DNA of 32,120 nt from Lachnospiraceae bacterium (GTDB taxonomy: Bacteria; Bacillota; Clostridia; Lachnospirales; Lachnospiraceae). Below, piece after piece: positions 13,600 to 21,671 of the stretch; the stretch's first letter is position 1; each line of letters starts with the position of its first letter. The stretch covers positions 1 through 32,120 of the forward strand of contig JAFZDQ010000093.1 in assembly GCA_017561085.1 (NCBI GenBank), read 5' to 3'. Under the pieces are notes generated by a model that saw nothing but the letters and a program-made list of their open reading frames with translations, searched no databases and was not told the DNA's origin. The position numbers and the translations under genes are program-made.

Positions 13600-14421
13600 T
13601 CAAGCCCTCTCGCTTGTATCTTCATGATTTTCTTCCTTATTTTCTTCCATTAATTGCCTGTACACTTCCATGGCATCGGCATTTCCTGCCATGACGCTGC
13701 ACTTCTTGTCAAAAACCAACTCCATACCATCCATATCGGAAATCAGGCCGCCGGCTTCCTTCACAAGGAGCGTACCTGCCGCATAATCCCAGGGACTAAG
13801 CTGCATCTCAAAGAAAAACTCAGCCCGCCCTGCGGCAATATTACAAAGGTCAAAAGCCGCCGAGCCGCTTCTCCTGATGTCCAGACTCTTGTTAAAAAGC
13901 TGATATGCTAACGCAAAGGACTTCTCCGCCAACTCTTCATTATAAGGAGCGGATCCAAAAAGCACCAATCCCTCTGACAAAGGATGCTCCGATACCTTAA
14001 TCTGCTTTCCGTTACAAAATGCGCCCTGGCCCGCCATGGCCTGATACATTTCATTTAAATAAGGATTGTATACCACGGCAATGTCCGGCTGTCCATCCTT
14101 AAGAAGGCCCACGGAAATACAACTGGCATTGTACCCCTTCATGAAATTCGTGGTGCCGTCGATTGGGTCGATGATAAAAGCATAGCCTTCGGAAAGGGCC
14201 GCATGCTCTTCCTCCTCTTCCCCGATAAAAACCGCTTCCGGCAATACCTCCGCCAGCTTCTCAAACAAAAATTCCTGTACCTTCTTATCATAGGCAGTCA
14301 CGAAATTAGCGCGTCCGCTTTTCTCTTCGATGGAGTCCTCAATTGCCACGGCACTCTTTAAGATTTCACCGGCCTCATATACCACTTCCGTAATCGCTTC
14401 TAAAAAGCCAATCTTGTTCAT
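13600..14421 (-). CDS. Inositol monophosphatase family protein
   Basis: 273 residues, the usual length. The lithium-sensitive phosphatase signature is complete: GEEEE (~72-76) for the first metal, DPIDGTTNF (~92-100), and WDYAAGTLLVKEAGG (~213-227) with the third-site Asp. The enzyme hydrolyses inositol phosphate, 3'-phosphoadenosine phosphate or related sugar phosphates; sequence alone does not decide which. The C-terminus is a charged EENKEENHEDTSE tail longer than needed for the fold. It lies 62 bases upstream of the alpha-hydroxy-acid oxidase gene on the same strand and may share its transcript. Confidence 0.94.
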   Translation of the reverse strand: MNKIGFLEAITEVVYEAGEILKSAVAIEDSIEEKSGRANFVTAYDKKVQEFLFEKLAEVLPEAVFIGEEEEEHAALSEGYAFIIDPIDGTTNFMKGYNASCISVGLLKDGQPDIAVVYNPYLNEMYQAMAGQGAFCNGKQIKVSEHPLSEGLVLFGSAPYNEELAEKSFALAYQLFNKSLDIRRSGSAAFDLCNIAAGRAEFFFEMQLSPWDYAAGTLLVKEAGGLISDMDGMELVFDKKCSVMAGNADAMEVYRQLMEENKEENHEDTSERA

Positions 14422-14657
14422 AACTTACTTCCTTTATCTTCTGTCAGATTCTTCCGGTTCATTATTTCCGGAAAATACCTATGTCTGAATTTCACTTTAA
14501 TCATTTTACCACAAAAATTTCATTTCGCATACGAAAATCTCTCCCGGAAATTCCTCGAAAATTCTCTCTGAATTCTCTCCTGTTCTCTGTCTGTTTTCTG
14601 ACAAATCACTCTCCGAAGTCCATCTGACTTTATTAGACTTTGGTTCGATTCAAGTAG

Positions 14658-14843
14658 TCAATTACCCCTTTTTGACATTGACCGAACTGGTATTTTTTGA
14701 TTTTTGACATTCGAATCTTGCAAAACCGATTTGACACAATTGTTTAGAAAATTCAAGAAATCCCCAGTTTCCACATAGTTATCCACAATGACACGCGTGT
14801 CATATGGTACAAAACTGATGTCATTTCCTATTTTTTCCTTCAT
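14658..14843 (-). CDS. Small hypothetical ORF, possibly frameshifted
   Basis: 61 residues from ATG 14843 (KEKIGNDISFVPYDTRVIVD then a helical FLNFLNNCVKSVLQD), ending in an unlikely-looking IPVRSMSKRGN tail. If one base of the A6 run (plus 14693-14698) is skipped, the frame continues YQFGQCQKGVIDYLNRTKV and stops at 14633, which looks far more protein-like. The ribosome-binding site is weak (AAAGAG). It follows the helicase gene by about 40 bases. I do not recognise it; it may be real with a recent homopolymer frameshift, or noise. The 14422-14632 stretch shows no other gene. Confidence 0.35.
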   Translation of the reverse strand: MKEKIGNDISFVPYDTRVIVDNYVETGDFLNFLNNCVKSVLQDSNVKNQKIPVRSMSKRGN

Positions 14844-14884
14844 TTTTTCTCTTTTGCAGAAGTTTTGTGGATTAAATCGTGATT

Positions 14885-17371
14885 TTACAACCACTCATCC
14901 CAAAACTTATCCACGCGCTTCTCAATTTGGCTTAACGACACCCTTTCGTAGTCCGACCATTCTCTGGGAAACATGCGAAGATAGGATGGTGTCAGGAATC
15001 TTTCATCCAATAATGTAATGACTCCCACATCCTCTGCAGTACGGATAACACGTCCGGCAGCTTGAAGCACTTTGTTCATGCCGGGGTATTTATAAGCATA
15101 ATCAAACCCGTTATCCCCCTGCATATCAAAATGCTTTTTCAGAATTTCACGCTCATTACAAACAAGCGGAAGTCCGGTCCCAACCACAATGGCACCAATC
15201 AGGCAATCATTTTTCAGGTCAATTCCTTCACTGAAAATACCCCCAAGGACACAAAAGCCTACCAGGGATTTTGGCTCTTCTGCATCCACTTCAATTTCCA
15301 TGTTGATGATACCGGCCAAATCATCAAGGGACGGACCGTTCTTTTTGCCTTCTTCAAACCGGGCCAGGAACTGCTCTCTTCTTTGTTCGTCCATATACTC
15401 TTCCTGCACCAGACACTCTACCCGGTCAGGGTCTAAATAGTAATTGCAATAGCAGTCATATACCCGCTGCAAAAAGGCATGGGAAGGAAAGAATACCATA
15501 TAGTTTCCATCTCTGCTGCCAACTATCTTGTGGATATAGGTCGCGATATTATAATATTCCATGTCCGAACGTCTGGTATATTTACTGGTCACATCATCCG
15601 CCACGAAAAGACGTTTCTGCTCGGGGCGAAATACCGACTTGGCATAAACCTCGTAATCCCCTTCCTCTGCGCCTAAAAGCTGCTTGTAGTACTGAATAGG
15701 CAACAAAGTGGCTGAAAAAAGTATGGTACTCCTGCCACGGAGCATACATTCCTTCAAATTCCGGGCCGGGTTCACACAAAACAGCTTCAGCATGAATCTG
15801 CCATCCTCTTCCATTTGGGCATAAATAGTATAGTCCTTGGCCAGATTCTCATGGATCAAAAGAAAATGGGATATCTCAAAATAAAACTCCAAAATATCTG
15901 CACGGATCGGACTTTCTTCATGGTCCTCCAAATAAGTATCCATCATGGATGACAGGCGGATCACTGCCCTGACAAAAGGTGCTATCTCCTCTTCCTCCAG
16001 ACAGATATAATTCTCGCACATCCGTTTTAGTTCCAGAAGCTCCTTGTTGCATTTTTCCAAGGCACCGGCCATTTTAGGCTCATAATCCTTGACCACCTTC
16101 TTCAGCGCCAAAAAATCTTCTTTGTACAAGGCCGCACTGTACATATCCCTGCCGCGCTCCACCAAATTGTGGGCTTCATCAATCAAAAAGGCATAGTCAG
16201 ACCGCGTCCCTTCCGCAAAAAAGCGTTTTAGGTACACGTGCGGGTCAAAAAGATAATTGTAGTCCCCTATCACCGCATCCGCAAAAAGGCTCATATCCAG
16301 ACTCATTTCAAAAGGACAAACCTGATGCTTTAACGCATATTCCTCCACCGTCTCACGGTTAAAATTATCCTCATGGGTCAAAAGGTCATAAATCGCTTCA
16401 TTAATCCTGTCATAGTGCCCCTTTGCATAAGGACAGTACTCCGGATTACATTCCACCTCATCCATAAAACAAATCTTTTCCTTAGCAGTCAAAATCACGG
16501 ACTTAAAGGAAAGTCCCTGCCCCCTAAGAAGTTCTATGGTATCATCCGCCACAGTCCTTGTAATGGTTTTGGCCGTCAGATAAAAAATCTTTTGTGTCAG
16601 TCCTTCTCCCATGGACTTAATCGACGGAAATAAGGTAGATATGGTCTTCCCTACCCCTGTAGGTGCTTCGATAAACAACTTCCGTTTATGATAAATGGTT
16701 TGATATACATATGTAACCAAATCCTTCTGTCCATCCCGGTAATCAAACGGAAAAGTCAGTTCCTTGATGGACGCGGTACGCAGCTGTTGCCACTCATACT
16801 GATAATCCGCCCACTTCCGATACTGCGCTAAAATATTTTCAAACCATTCACAAATCTCCTGCCTGTCATATTCAAAATGAAAATACTTCAGTTCTTCCGT
16901 CTCTATATTGCAATAGGTAATCCGGATACGGATTTGCCTTAAATCATTCTGTTCGCTATAAATATAGGCGTAACACATTGCCTGCGCCAAATGCACCGGG
17001 TCCGCATCTTTAATCTTGTAAATATCGCGATAGGTTCCTTTAATTTCATCTATGGTTACCGTCAGTGCTTCCCGCATCTCCGGTTTCAAGGTAGTATCCG
17101 CTATTTCAGGCACCTGTACATTCTCGCCCTTGGGACTGAAAATAATACCGTCTGCCCTGCCTTCAATGACGATGCTGTAGTTCTCAGTCAGTACTTTATG
17201 GCGCAAAAAGACCTCCGCATGATAATCACTGCCCATCCGTCTTTGAATCATGCGGTGAATTCTGCCGCCTTCCTGCATAGCCTGGTCAGAAGGTGTTGTT
17301 CTTTTGTTTGTTATGTCCCCACTGCGGAGTATGAACTCCACCAGGTTTCTGACAGATATCCTGATTTCCAC
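14885..17371 (-). CDS. PD-(D/E)XK nuclease - Fe-S (XPD/DinG-like) helicase fusion
   Basis: 828 residues, GTG start with AGAGAGG 7 bases upstream. N-terminal ~190 residues look like a RecB/Cas4-type nuclease: EGRADG (~70-75) and VTIDEIKG give the Asp and Glu-x-Lys of the PD-(D/E)XK core. Then a superfamily 2 helicase: Walker A APTGVGKT, a four-Cys Fe-S cluster (KIC, VEC, EYC, QVC in the stretch ~300-360), DEAH box LIDEAHNL, motif III FSATLLP, and C-terminal motifs GIFSEGIDL and QAAGRVIR. XPD-like helicases unwind DNA 5' to 3'. The fusion points to a repair or recombination enzyme that both opens and cuts DNA. It is a stand-alone gene in a region with other genome-maintenance genes. The four-cysteine layout matches active family members, so it should be functional. 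Confidence 0.93.
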   Translation of the reverse strand: MEIRISVRNLVEFILRSGDITNKRTTPSDQAMQEGGRIHRMIQRRMGSDYHAEVFLRHKVLTENYSIVIEGRADGIIFSPKGENVQVPEIADTTLKPEMREALTVTIDEIKGTYRDIYKIKDADPVHLAQAMCYAYIYSEQNDLRQIRIRITYCNIETEELKYFHFEYDRQEICEWFENILAQYRKWADYQYEWQQLRTASIKELTFPFDYRDGQKDLVTYVYQTIYHKRKLFIEAPTGVGKTISTLFPSIKSMGEGLTQKIFYLTAKTITRTVADDTIELLRGQGLSFKSVILTAKEKICFMDEVECNPEYCPYAKGHYDRINEAIYDLLTHEDNFNRETVEEYALKHQVCPFEMSLDMSLFADAVIGDYNYLFDPHVYLKRFFAEGTRSDYAFLIDEAHNLVERGRDMYSAALYKEDFLALKKVVKDYEPKMAGALEKCNKELLELKRMCENYICLEEEEIAPFVRAVIRLSSMMDTYLEDHEESPIRADILEFYFEISHFLLIHENLAKDYTIYAQMEEDGRFMLKLFCVNPARNLKECMLRGRSTILFSATLLPIQYYKQLLGAEEGDYEVYAKSVFRPEQKRLFVADDVTSKYTRRSDMEYYNIATYIHKIVGSRDGNYMVFFPSHAFLQRVYDCYCNYYLDPDRVECLVQEEYMDEQRREQFLARFEEGKKNGPSLDDLAGIINMEIEVDAEEPKSLVGFCVLGGIFSEGIDLKNDCLIGAIVVGTGLPLVCNEREILKKHFDMQGDNGFDYAYKYPGMNKVLQAAGRVIRTAEDVGVITLLDERFLTPSYLRMFPREWSDYERVSLSQIEKRVDKFWDEWL

Positions 17372-17405
17372 GTTTTATCCTCTCTGATAATAAATTGCAT
17401 GTTAC

Positions 17406-17463
17406 GCATCGCCGGGTACATTTTGCATCGACCGGGAGTATTTTGCATAGCCCGGCTGCATTC
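17406..17463. repeat. Tandem repeat, about 20-base unit, three copies
   Basis: Copies begin GCATCGCCGGG, GCATCGACCGGG and GCATAGCCCGG, each ending in an ATTTT- or ATTC-type segment (17406-17424, 17425-17444, 17445-17463). They lie between the terminator of the HPr-like gene and the ribosome-binding site of the helicase gene. Confidence 0.7.
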
Positions 17464-17508
17464 AAAAAAACTCCCTACTAAGATAGTACGCTATCCTAAG
17501 CAGGGAGT
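17464..17508 (-). terminator. Rho-independent terminator after the HPr-like gene
   Basis: ACTCCCTGCTTAGGATAG pairs almost fully with CTATCTTAGTAGGGAGT around a CGTA loop, followed by seven T on the minus strand. It lies about 80 bases past the stop. Confidence 0.93.
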
Positions 17509-17585
17509 CAATTTACACCTTCACCAAATATTAATCTGCAGTGCTTCACACAAGCCGCCAATGACAAATCCGCAAGGACCGCTCA

Positions 17586-17813
17586 TTAGCATGCCAGCGC
17601 AAAACGGCTTAAATAATCTTCAAATGCTGCATCATATCCGCTACATCTTACGGTTAACACGCGGTTTAAGTCAAGGCCAAGTACACCTATAATAGACTTC
17701 GCATCCACGATATAACTGTTGTAAGAAATATCGATATCAAACTCACATTTGGTAGCTGCCGCTACAAAATCACGCACTTCATCTGCTCTTAATCTGATTT
17801 TATGTGTTCTCAT
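17586..17813 (-). CDS. HPr-like (Crh-type) protein lacking the active-site histidine
   Basis: 75 residues with the HPr fold: an N-terminal strand IRLRADEVRDFVAAATKC, then YIVDAKSIIGVLGLDL, which matches the HPr segment around Ser46 (K-S-I-x-G). The loop that should hold the phosphoenolpyruvate-phosphorylated His15 contains no His, so it cannot carry phosphate from PTS enzyme I. The Ser corresponding to Ser46 is kept, as in Crh, so a regulatory role through HPr kinase is possible but unproved. Such His-less copies are common in Lachnospiraceae. It is a single-gene unit with its own terminator; the leader contains a run of seven G (plus 17858-17864). Confidence 0.85.
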   Translation of the reverse strand: MRTHKIRLRADEVRDFVAAATKCEFDIDISYNSYIVDAKSIIGVLGLDLNRVLTVRCSGYDAAFEDYLSRFALAC

Positions 17814-17960
17814 AGTTACCGCCTTTCTCCTGACAATTCAGGTAAGACAACTTTGTTGGGGGGGTTTTAAAAAGATTAACACTGCCCTAAAACTTTGTAA
17901 ATAATCGTTTTTCATACAATTTCAGGGAAAAACAACCTTTCTTTGTAAAGTATTACCAAT

Positions 17961-18758
17961 TTATAGTCCCTTATTCCCATAGATAAATTCTGTCATATAC
18001 TTCCTGTATTTGAGCGGAAGCATGTTTCGTTGCAACTCATAATTTTTTCGCTGCTTTATCTCTATTGTATGAAAAAAAGCGGTAAACAGTTCGCTATACT
18101 TCTCCTCGCCTTCCGAAAAATCTTTTGCCGCCTCCCCGATGAGCAGCTCTGTTTCCTCTGTCCCGGAATAAAGATACCAGTCCTGCCTTGCCGGATGTAC
18201 TGCAAAAAGATTCCTCCCCTTATCATGGATGATAAAATTCTCTAATGGTAACCTGTCTGCAAAATGTGGCACGATAAAAGCAAGTACATCATTTTGCGGT
18301 GCAATCTGTGCATACAACAGACCGCTGCGCAACTCCCTGAAACGTAAAAACTCCACATGCCCATGGGTTTCATTCCCTACTCTGCGGGCAATCTCAAACA
18401 CTCTATGTACAAAAGGGTCCTTCAAATTCTCCAGTACCTTCACCGGATTCTTCATGGACAGTCCCGTCACCACGGTCTTATAAACCGCTTCGGCTTTATC
18501 CTCCTTCGCAGATGAAACTGCCCGGAAAATAGCCAAATAAGCCTCCAGCCCAAACTGCTTCCTAATGGTCCGCGCCACCTTGCAAGCCTTCTCCCCATCC
18601 GGTTTGCACGTCAGATAATTGGCAAACAGACGGTAATTATCTTCCTCCTTCACCATCAGATGAATCCGCTCATGGGGTTTCTTCAGCAGATAAGCATCAT
18701 AAATTCCGGAAAAAATACCTTCCGGCGAATCCTCACATAAAATATAATACTCTTCCAT
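17961..18758 (-). CDS. TIGR03915 putative DNA metabolism/repair protein
   Basis: 265 residues from ATG 18758, which has GGGAGG 5 bases upstream and lies one base after the stop of the radical SAM gene. The N-terminus EEYYILCEDSPEGIFSGIYDA is typical of TIGR03915 (DUF4130); other hallmarks are the GHVEFLRFREL block (~135-150), DVLAFIVPHFADRLP and the C-terminal LPLKYRKYMTEF. This family is found almost only next to TIGR03916 radical SAM proteins and is thought to work with them on DNA, with weak similarity to uracil-DNA glycosylase-type proteins. The reaction is unknown. Co-transcription with rarA supports a role in replication-linked repair. Confidence 0.92.
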   Translation of the reverse strand: MEEYYILCEDSPEGIFSGIYDAYLLKKPHERIHLMVKEEDNYRLFANYLTCKPDGEKACKVARTIRKQFGLEAYLAIFRAVSSAKEDKAEAVYKTVVTGLSMKNPVKVLENLKDPFVHRVFEIARRVGNETHGHVEFLRFRELRSGLLYAQIAPQNDVLAFIVPHFADRLPLENFIIHDKGRNLFAVHPARQDWYLYSGTEETELLIGEAAKDFSEGEEKYSELFTAFFHTIEIKQRKNYELQRNMLPLKYRKYMTEFIYGNKGL

Positions 18759-18759
18759 C

Positions 18760-20196
18760 CTAACCTCCCACGGCTTCCCGCCAATTCCGTTCCATCGTAT
18801 CATCAAACAAAGAAAGCTGTCTGTAGGTCATTCCATCCTTGTCAAAGGGCAGTTTTTCCTTGCCCGCAAGCAGGTTCCGCGTGATATAGTCCTCCTCTAT
18901 TTTGGTCGGATACATCATCCTTCCGTTACAGGTGATAAAGTAAAGTGCCCGCTTTAATACGACACCGATTTTCCTTAAATCCTCAAAGGTAAGATTTCCG
19001 TTCCTGCGGGCTTTCACAATCCGCTGGGCGCTTTTCACGCCAATGCCCGGCACACGCAGTATGGTACGGTAATCCGCCCTGTTAATCTCCACCGGAAACT
19101 GCTCTAAGTGCCGTAGTGCCCAGTCCGCCTTGGGGTCCAATAAAATATTAAAATTCGGCTTCTGCTCGCTAAGCAGTTCCCCCGCTTCAAATCCGTAAAA
19201 CCGCAGCAGCCAATCCGCCTGGTACAGTCTGTGCTCCCGAAGAAGCGGAGGTCCGCCGGGAAGTGCCGGCAAATCCTTGTCCTCATTTACACTGACAAAT
19301 GCCGAATAGTAAACCCTCTTTAAATCAAATTTCCGATAAAGGTTCTCAGCCACCATCATAATCTGATAATCGCTTTCCGGCGTAGCACCCACGATCATCT
19401 GGGTTGACTGTCCGGCGGGCACAAACTGCGAGGCATGCTTGTACACTACGATTTCCTCTTTGTTCTGTGTAATCCCCTGCTGGATCTGCCGCATGGGAGT
19501 CAAAATGTTCTTACGGTGTTTATTGGGTGCCAGCCTTTGCAGCCCTTCGGCAGTAGGCAATTCCAAATTCACGCTCATTCTGTCTGCCAAAAGACCTATT
19601 CGCTGAATCAGTTCAGGGTCTGCTCCCGGAATGGCCTTTACATGAATATACCCTTGAAAACGATACACCGTCCGCAGTTTATAAATCGCCTGATAAATCA
19701 GTTCCATGGTGTAAGTAGGACTGTGAATAATTCCGGAACTTAAAAACAGTCCTTCTATGTAATTCCTGCGGTAAAACTGTATCGTCAGCTCACATACCTC
19801 ATCCGGGGTAAAGGATGCCCTGGGCACATCATTAGACTTCCGGTTGATACAATACTTGCAATCATAAATACATTCATTGGTAAATAATATCTTCAGCAGT
19901 GAAATACAGCGTCCGTCCCCTGCAAAGCTGTGACAGATTCCTGCTGCCGCCGTATTTCCGATACCGGTTCCGTCCCCCTGCCTTCCTACGCCGGAAGAAG
20001 AACAGGACACATCATATTTCGCCGCATCGGAAAGAATCTCCAGTTTCTGAAGCAGGGTCATTTCCTGCCGGTTTTGAATCACTGGACCGGCCGTGTTTAT
20101 GGGACCCGCTCCATAGGCAAGGGCAGATTCCCCTACCTGAACCTCTCCGTATTCTCTTGGTACTATTTCTGTGATTTGCGTAAGTTCTCTTTCCAT
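18760..20196 (-). CDS. TIGR03916 putative DNA modification/repair radical SAM protein
   Basis: 478 residues from ATG 20196, or 433 from ATG 20061 (TLLQKLEILSDAAKYDVSC), where most relatives start; neither has an ideal ribosome-binding site. The radical SAM cluster CIYDCKYC binds a [4Fe-4S] cluster through three Cys. The C-terminal region holds a helix-hairpin-helix DNA-binding element, TILRVPGIGVKSAQRIVKAR, as in DNA repair proteins. The upstream gene rarA overlaps the longer version by about 34 bases and the TIGR03915 gene follows after one base, so the three are one operon. Known only as a partner of TIGR03915; the substrate base or lesion is unknown. Confidence 0.93.
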   Translation of the reverse strand: MERELTQITEIVPREYGEVQVGESALAYGAGPINTAGPVIQNRQEMTLLQKLEILSDAAKYDVSCSSSGVGRQGDGTGIGNTAAAGICHSFAGDGRCISLLKILFTNECIYDCKYCINRKSNDVPRASFTPDEVCELTIQFYRRNYIEGLFLSSGIIHSPTYTMELIYQAIYKLRTVYRFQGYIHVKAIPGADPELIQRIGLLADRMSVNLELPTAEGLQRLAPNKHRKNILTPMRQIQQGITQNKEEIVVYKHASQFVPAGQSTQMIVGATPESDYQIMMVAENLYRKFDLKRVYYSAFVSVNEDKDLPALPGGPPLLREHRLYQADWLLRFYGFEAGELLSEQKPNFNILLDPKADWALRHLEQFPVEINRADYRTILRVPGIGVKSAQRIVKARRNGNLTFEDLRKIGVVLKRALYFITCNGRMMYPTKIEEDYITRNLLAGKEKLPFDKDGMTYRQLSLFDDTMERNWREAVGG

Positions 20197-21500
20197 TCCT
20201 CTATATCCGTCAGTTTCTTCTTTACCTGTGCTTCCGCGCCCTGCTCCGTGGGCACATAATACTTCCTTCCTAACAAGGATTCCGGCAAGCATTCCATATC
20301 CGTCAGCTTCTTTTCCGTATCATGGGCATACTGATATCCCTCACCGTAATGCAGTTCCTGCATAAGCGATGTGACACCGTTACGGATTTGCAATGGTACC
20401 GGTTCGGTCAACATCTCCATCGCATCCTTACGCGCTTTTCTGTATCCTACATAGAGCGAATTTGACTTCGGAGCCATCGATAAATAAACTGTCACGTGTG
20501 TCAGATTCACATTACACTCCGGCATTCCGATGAAATGACAGGCCTGATAAGCCGCTACTGCAAGGGGCAAAGCTTGAGAATCCGCCATTCCTACGTCTTC
20601 GCTGGCGAAACGGATTAACCGCCTTGCAATATAAAGGGGATCCTCCCCGGCCTCCAGCATCCGTGCAAGCCAATAGATGGCCGCATCCGGGTCAGAGTTT
20701 CTCATTGACTTGTGCAGTGCTGAGATAAGGTTATAATGCTCCTCTCCATTCCTGTCATAAAGCAGCATTTTCTTGCCGGTACACTGCTCCAAAATCTCCT
20801 GTGACACTGTCACGGAACCATCCGGTTCAATCCGCCCGTTCAGCACCGCCATATCCAACGTGTTCAGTGCCATCCTGGCATCCCCGCCTGCAAAAACGGC
20901 AATTGCCTCTAATAATCTATCTTCAATCTGTATCTTTTGATTCCCGAAACCGCGTTTATCCGTTAAGGCATGATCCAACAATTTCCTCATATCTGCGGTG
21001 GTCAGTCCCTGCAACACAAATACCTTACACCGGGACAAAAGAGCCGAATTAATCTCAAAAGAAGGATTCTCCGTAGTCGCTCCAATCAGCAAAATACTCC
21101 CCTTCTCTACATAAGGTAAAAAAGCATCCTGCTGGGCCTTGTTAAAGCGGTGGATTTCGTCCACAAAAACGATGGTCTTCATCCCCAACATCCGGTCACT
21201 ATCCGCCTGCTTCATCACTTCTTTGATTTCCTTGATTCCGCTGGTCACCGCACTGAAATCGATGAAATTGGATTTGGTCCTATGGGCAATAATCCGCGCA
21301 AGAGTAGTCTTCCCCACGCCGGGCGGTCCCCAAAAAATCATGGAAGAAATCATATCCTTCTCCAGCATTTGCCGAAGAATCTTTCCTTCGCCCACCAGAT
21401 GCTCCTGCCCGATATAATCCTCTAAGGTCACAGGACGCATCCTGCTGGCCAGAGGTGCATTTAAACTTACTGCCTCATCAAATAATGTTAATTGCTCCAT
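20163..21500 (-). CDS. rarA: Replication-associated recombination protein A (RarA/MgsA)
   Basis: 445 residues from ATG 21500 (EQLTLFDEAVS), with GAGG 6 bases upstream; an extension to 21524 has no such site. AAA+ clamp-loader-like ATPase: Walker A GPPGVGKTTLA (~55-65), Walker B VFVDEIHRFN, sensor 1 IGATTENPSFE, and the C-terminal tetramerisation region with DPDAAIYWLARMLEAGEDP and YHYG-like end (LHYGEGYQYAHD). RarA acts at stalled replication forks with SSB and RecA. It heads the operon with the radical SAM pair. Its last codons overlap the radical SAM gene if the longer start of that gene is used. Confidence 0.96.
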   Translation of the reverse strand: MEQLTLFDEAVSLNAPLASRMRPVTLEDYIGQEHLVGEGKILRQMLEKDMISSMIFWGPPGVGKTTLARIIAHRTKSNFIDFSAVTSGIKEIKEVMKQADSDRMLGMKTIVFVDEIHRFNKAQQDAFLPYVEKGSILLIGATTENPSFEINSALLSRCKVFVLQGLTTADMRKLLDHALTDKRGFGNQKIQIEDRLLEAIAVFAGGDARMALNTLDMAVLNGRIEPDGSVTVSQEILEQCTGKKMLLYDRNGEEHYNLISALHKSMRNSDPDAAIYWLARMLEAGEDPLYIARRLIRFASEDVGMADSQALPLAVAAYQACHFIGMPECNVNLTHVTVYLSMAPKSNSLYVGYRKARKDAMEMLTEPVPLQIRNGVTSLMQELHYGEGYQYAHDTEKKLTDMECLPESLLGRKYYVPTEQGAEAQVKKKLTDIEEWKENLRKSQK

Positions 21501-21603
21501 AGAAAACCTCGCCCACGCAAACATTCGTTCGTTTTTATTATCATATCACACGCGGCTTTGTACCGCAATACCTTTTCAGAACATTTGTTTGTTTCTGTTT
21601 TAT

Positions 21604-21642
21604 AAAAAAAGCCATAACAGAACCTTCTCTGCCATGGCTTTT
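21604..21642 (-). terminator. Rho-independent terminator after the aldo/keto reductase gene
   Basis: AAAAGCCATGGCAGA and TCTGTTATGGCTTTT form a long stem (one G-U type mismatch) followed by a T run on the minus strand, 30 bases past the stop at 21672. Confidence 0.9.
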
Positions 21643-21671
21643 CAATATTTTAAATCTATTTAATTCTCTGA

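Noticed and set aside
14885-17371. CRISPR-associated DinG/Cas4 system
   Set aside because: The nuclease-helicase fusion stands alone with no cas genes or array in the window.
16991-17692. Plus-strand ORF of 233 residues
   Set aside because: Runs opposite the helicase N-terminus, across a terminator and repeats, into the HPr-like gene; no ribosome-binding site.
17858-17864. G7 run in the leader of the HPr-like gene as a phase-variation switch
   Set aside because: It lies in the untranslated leader, not in the promoter spacer or a reading frame, and no consensus promoter could be placed around it.
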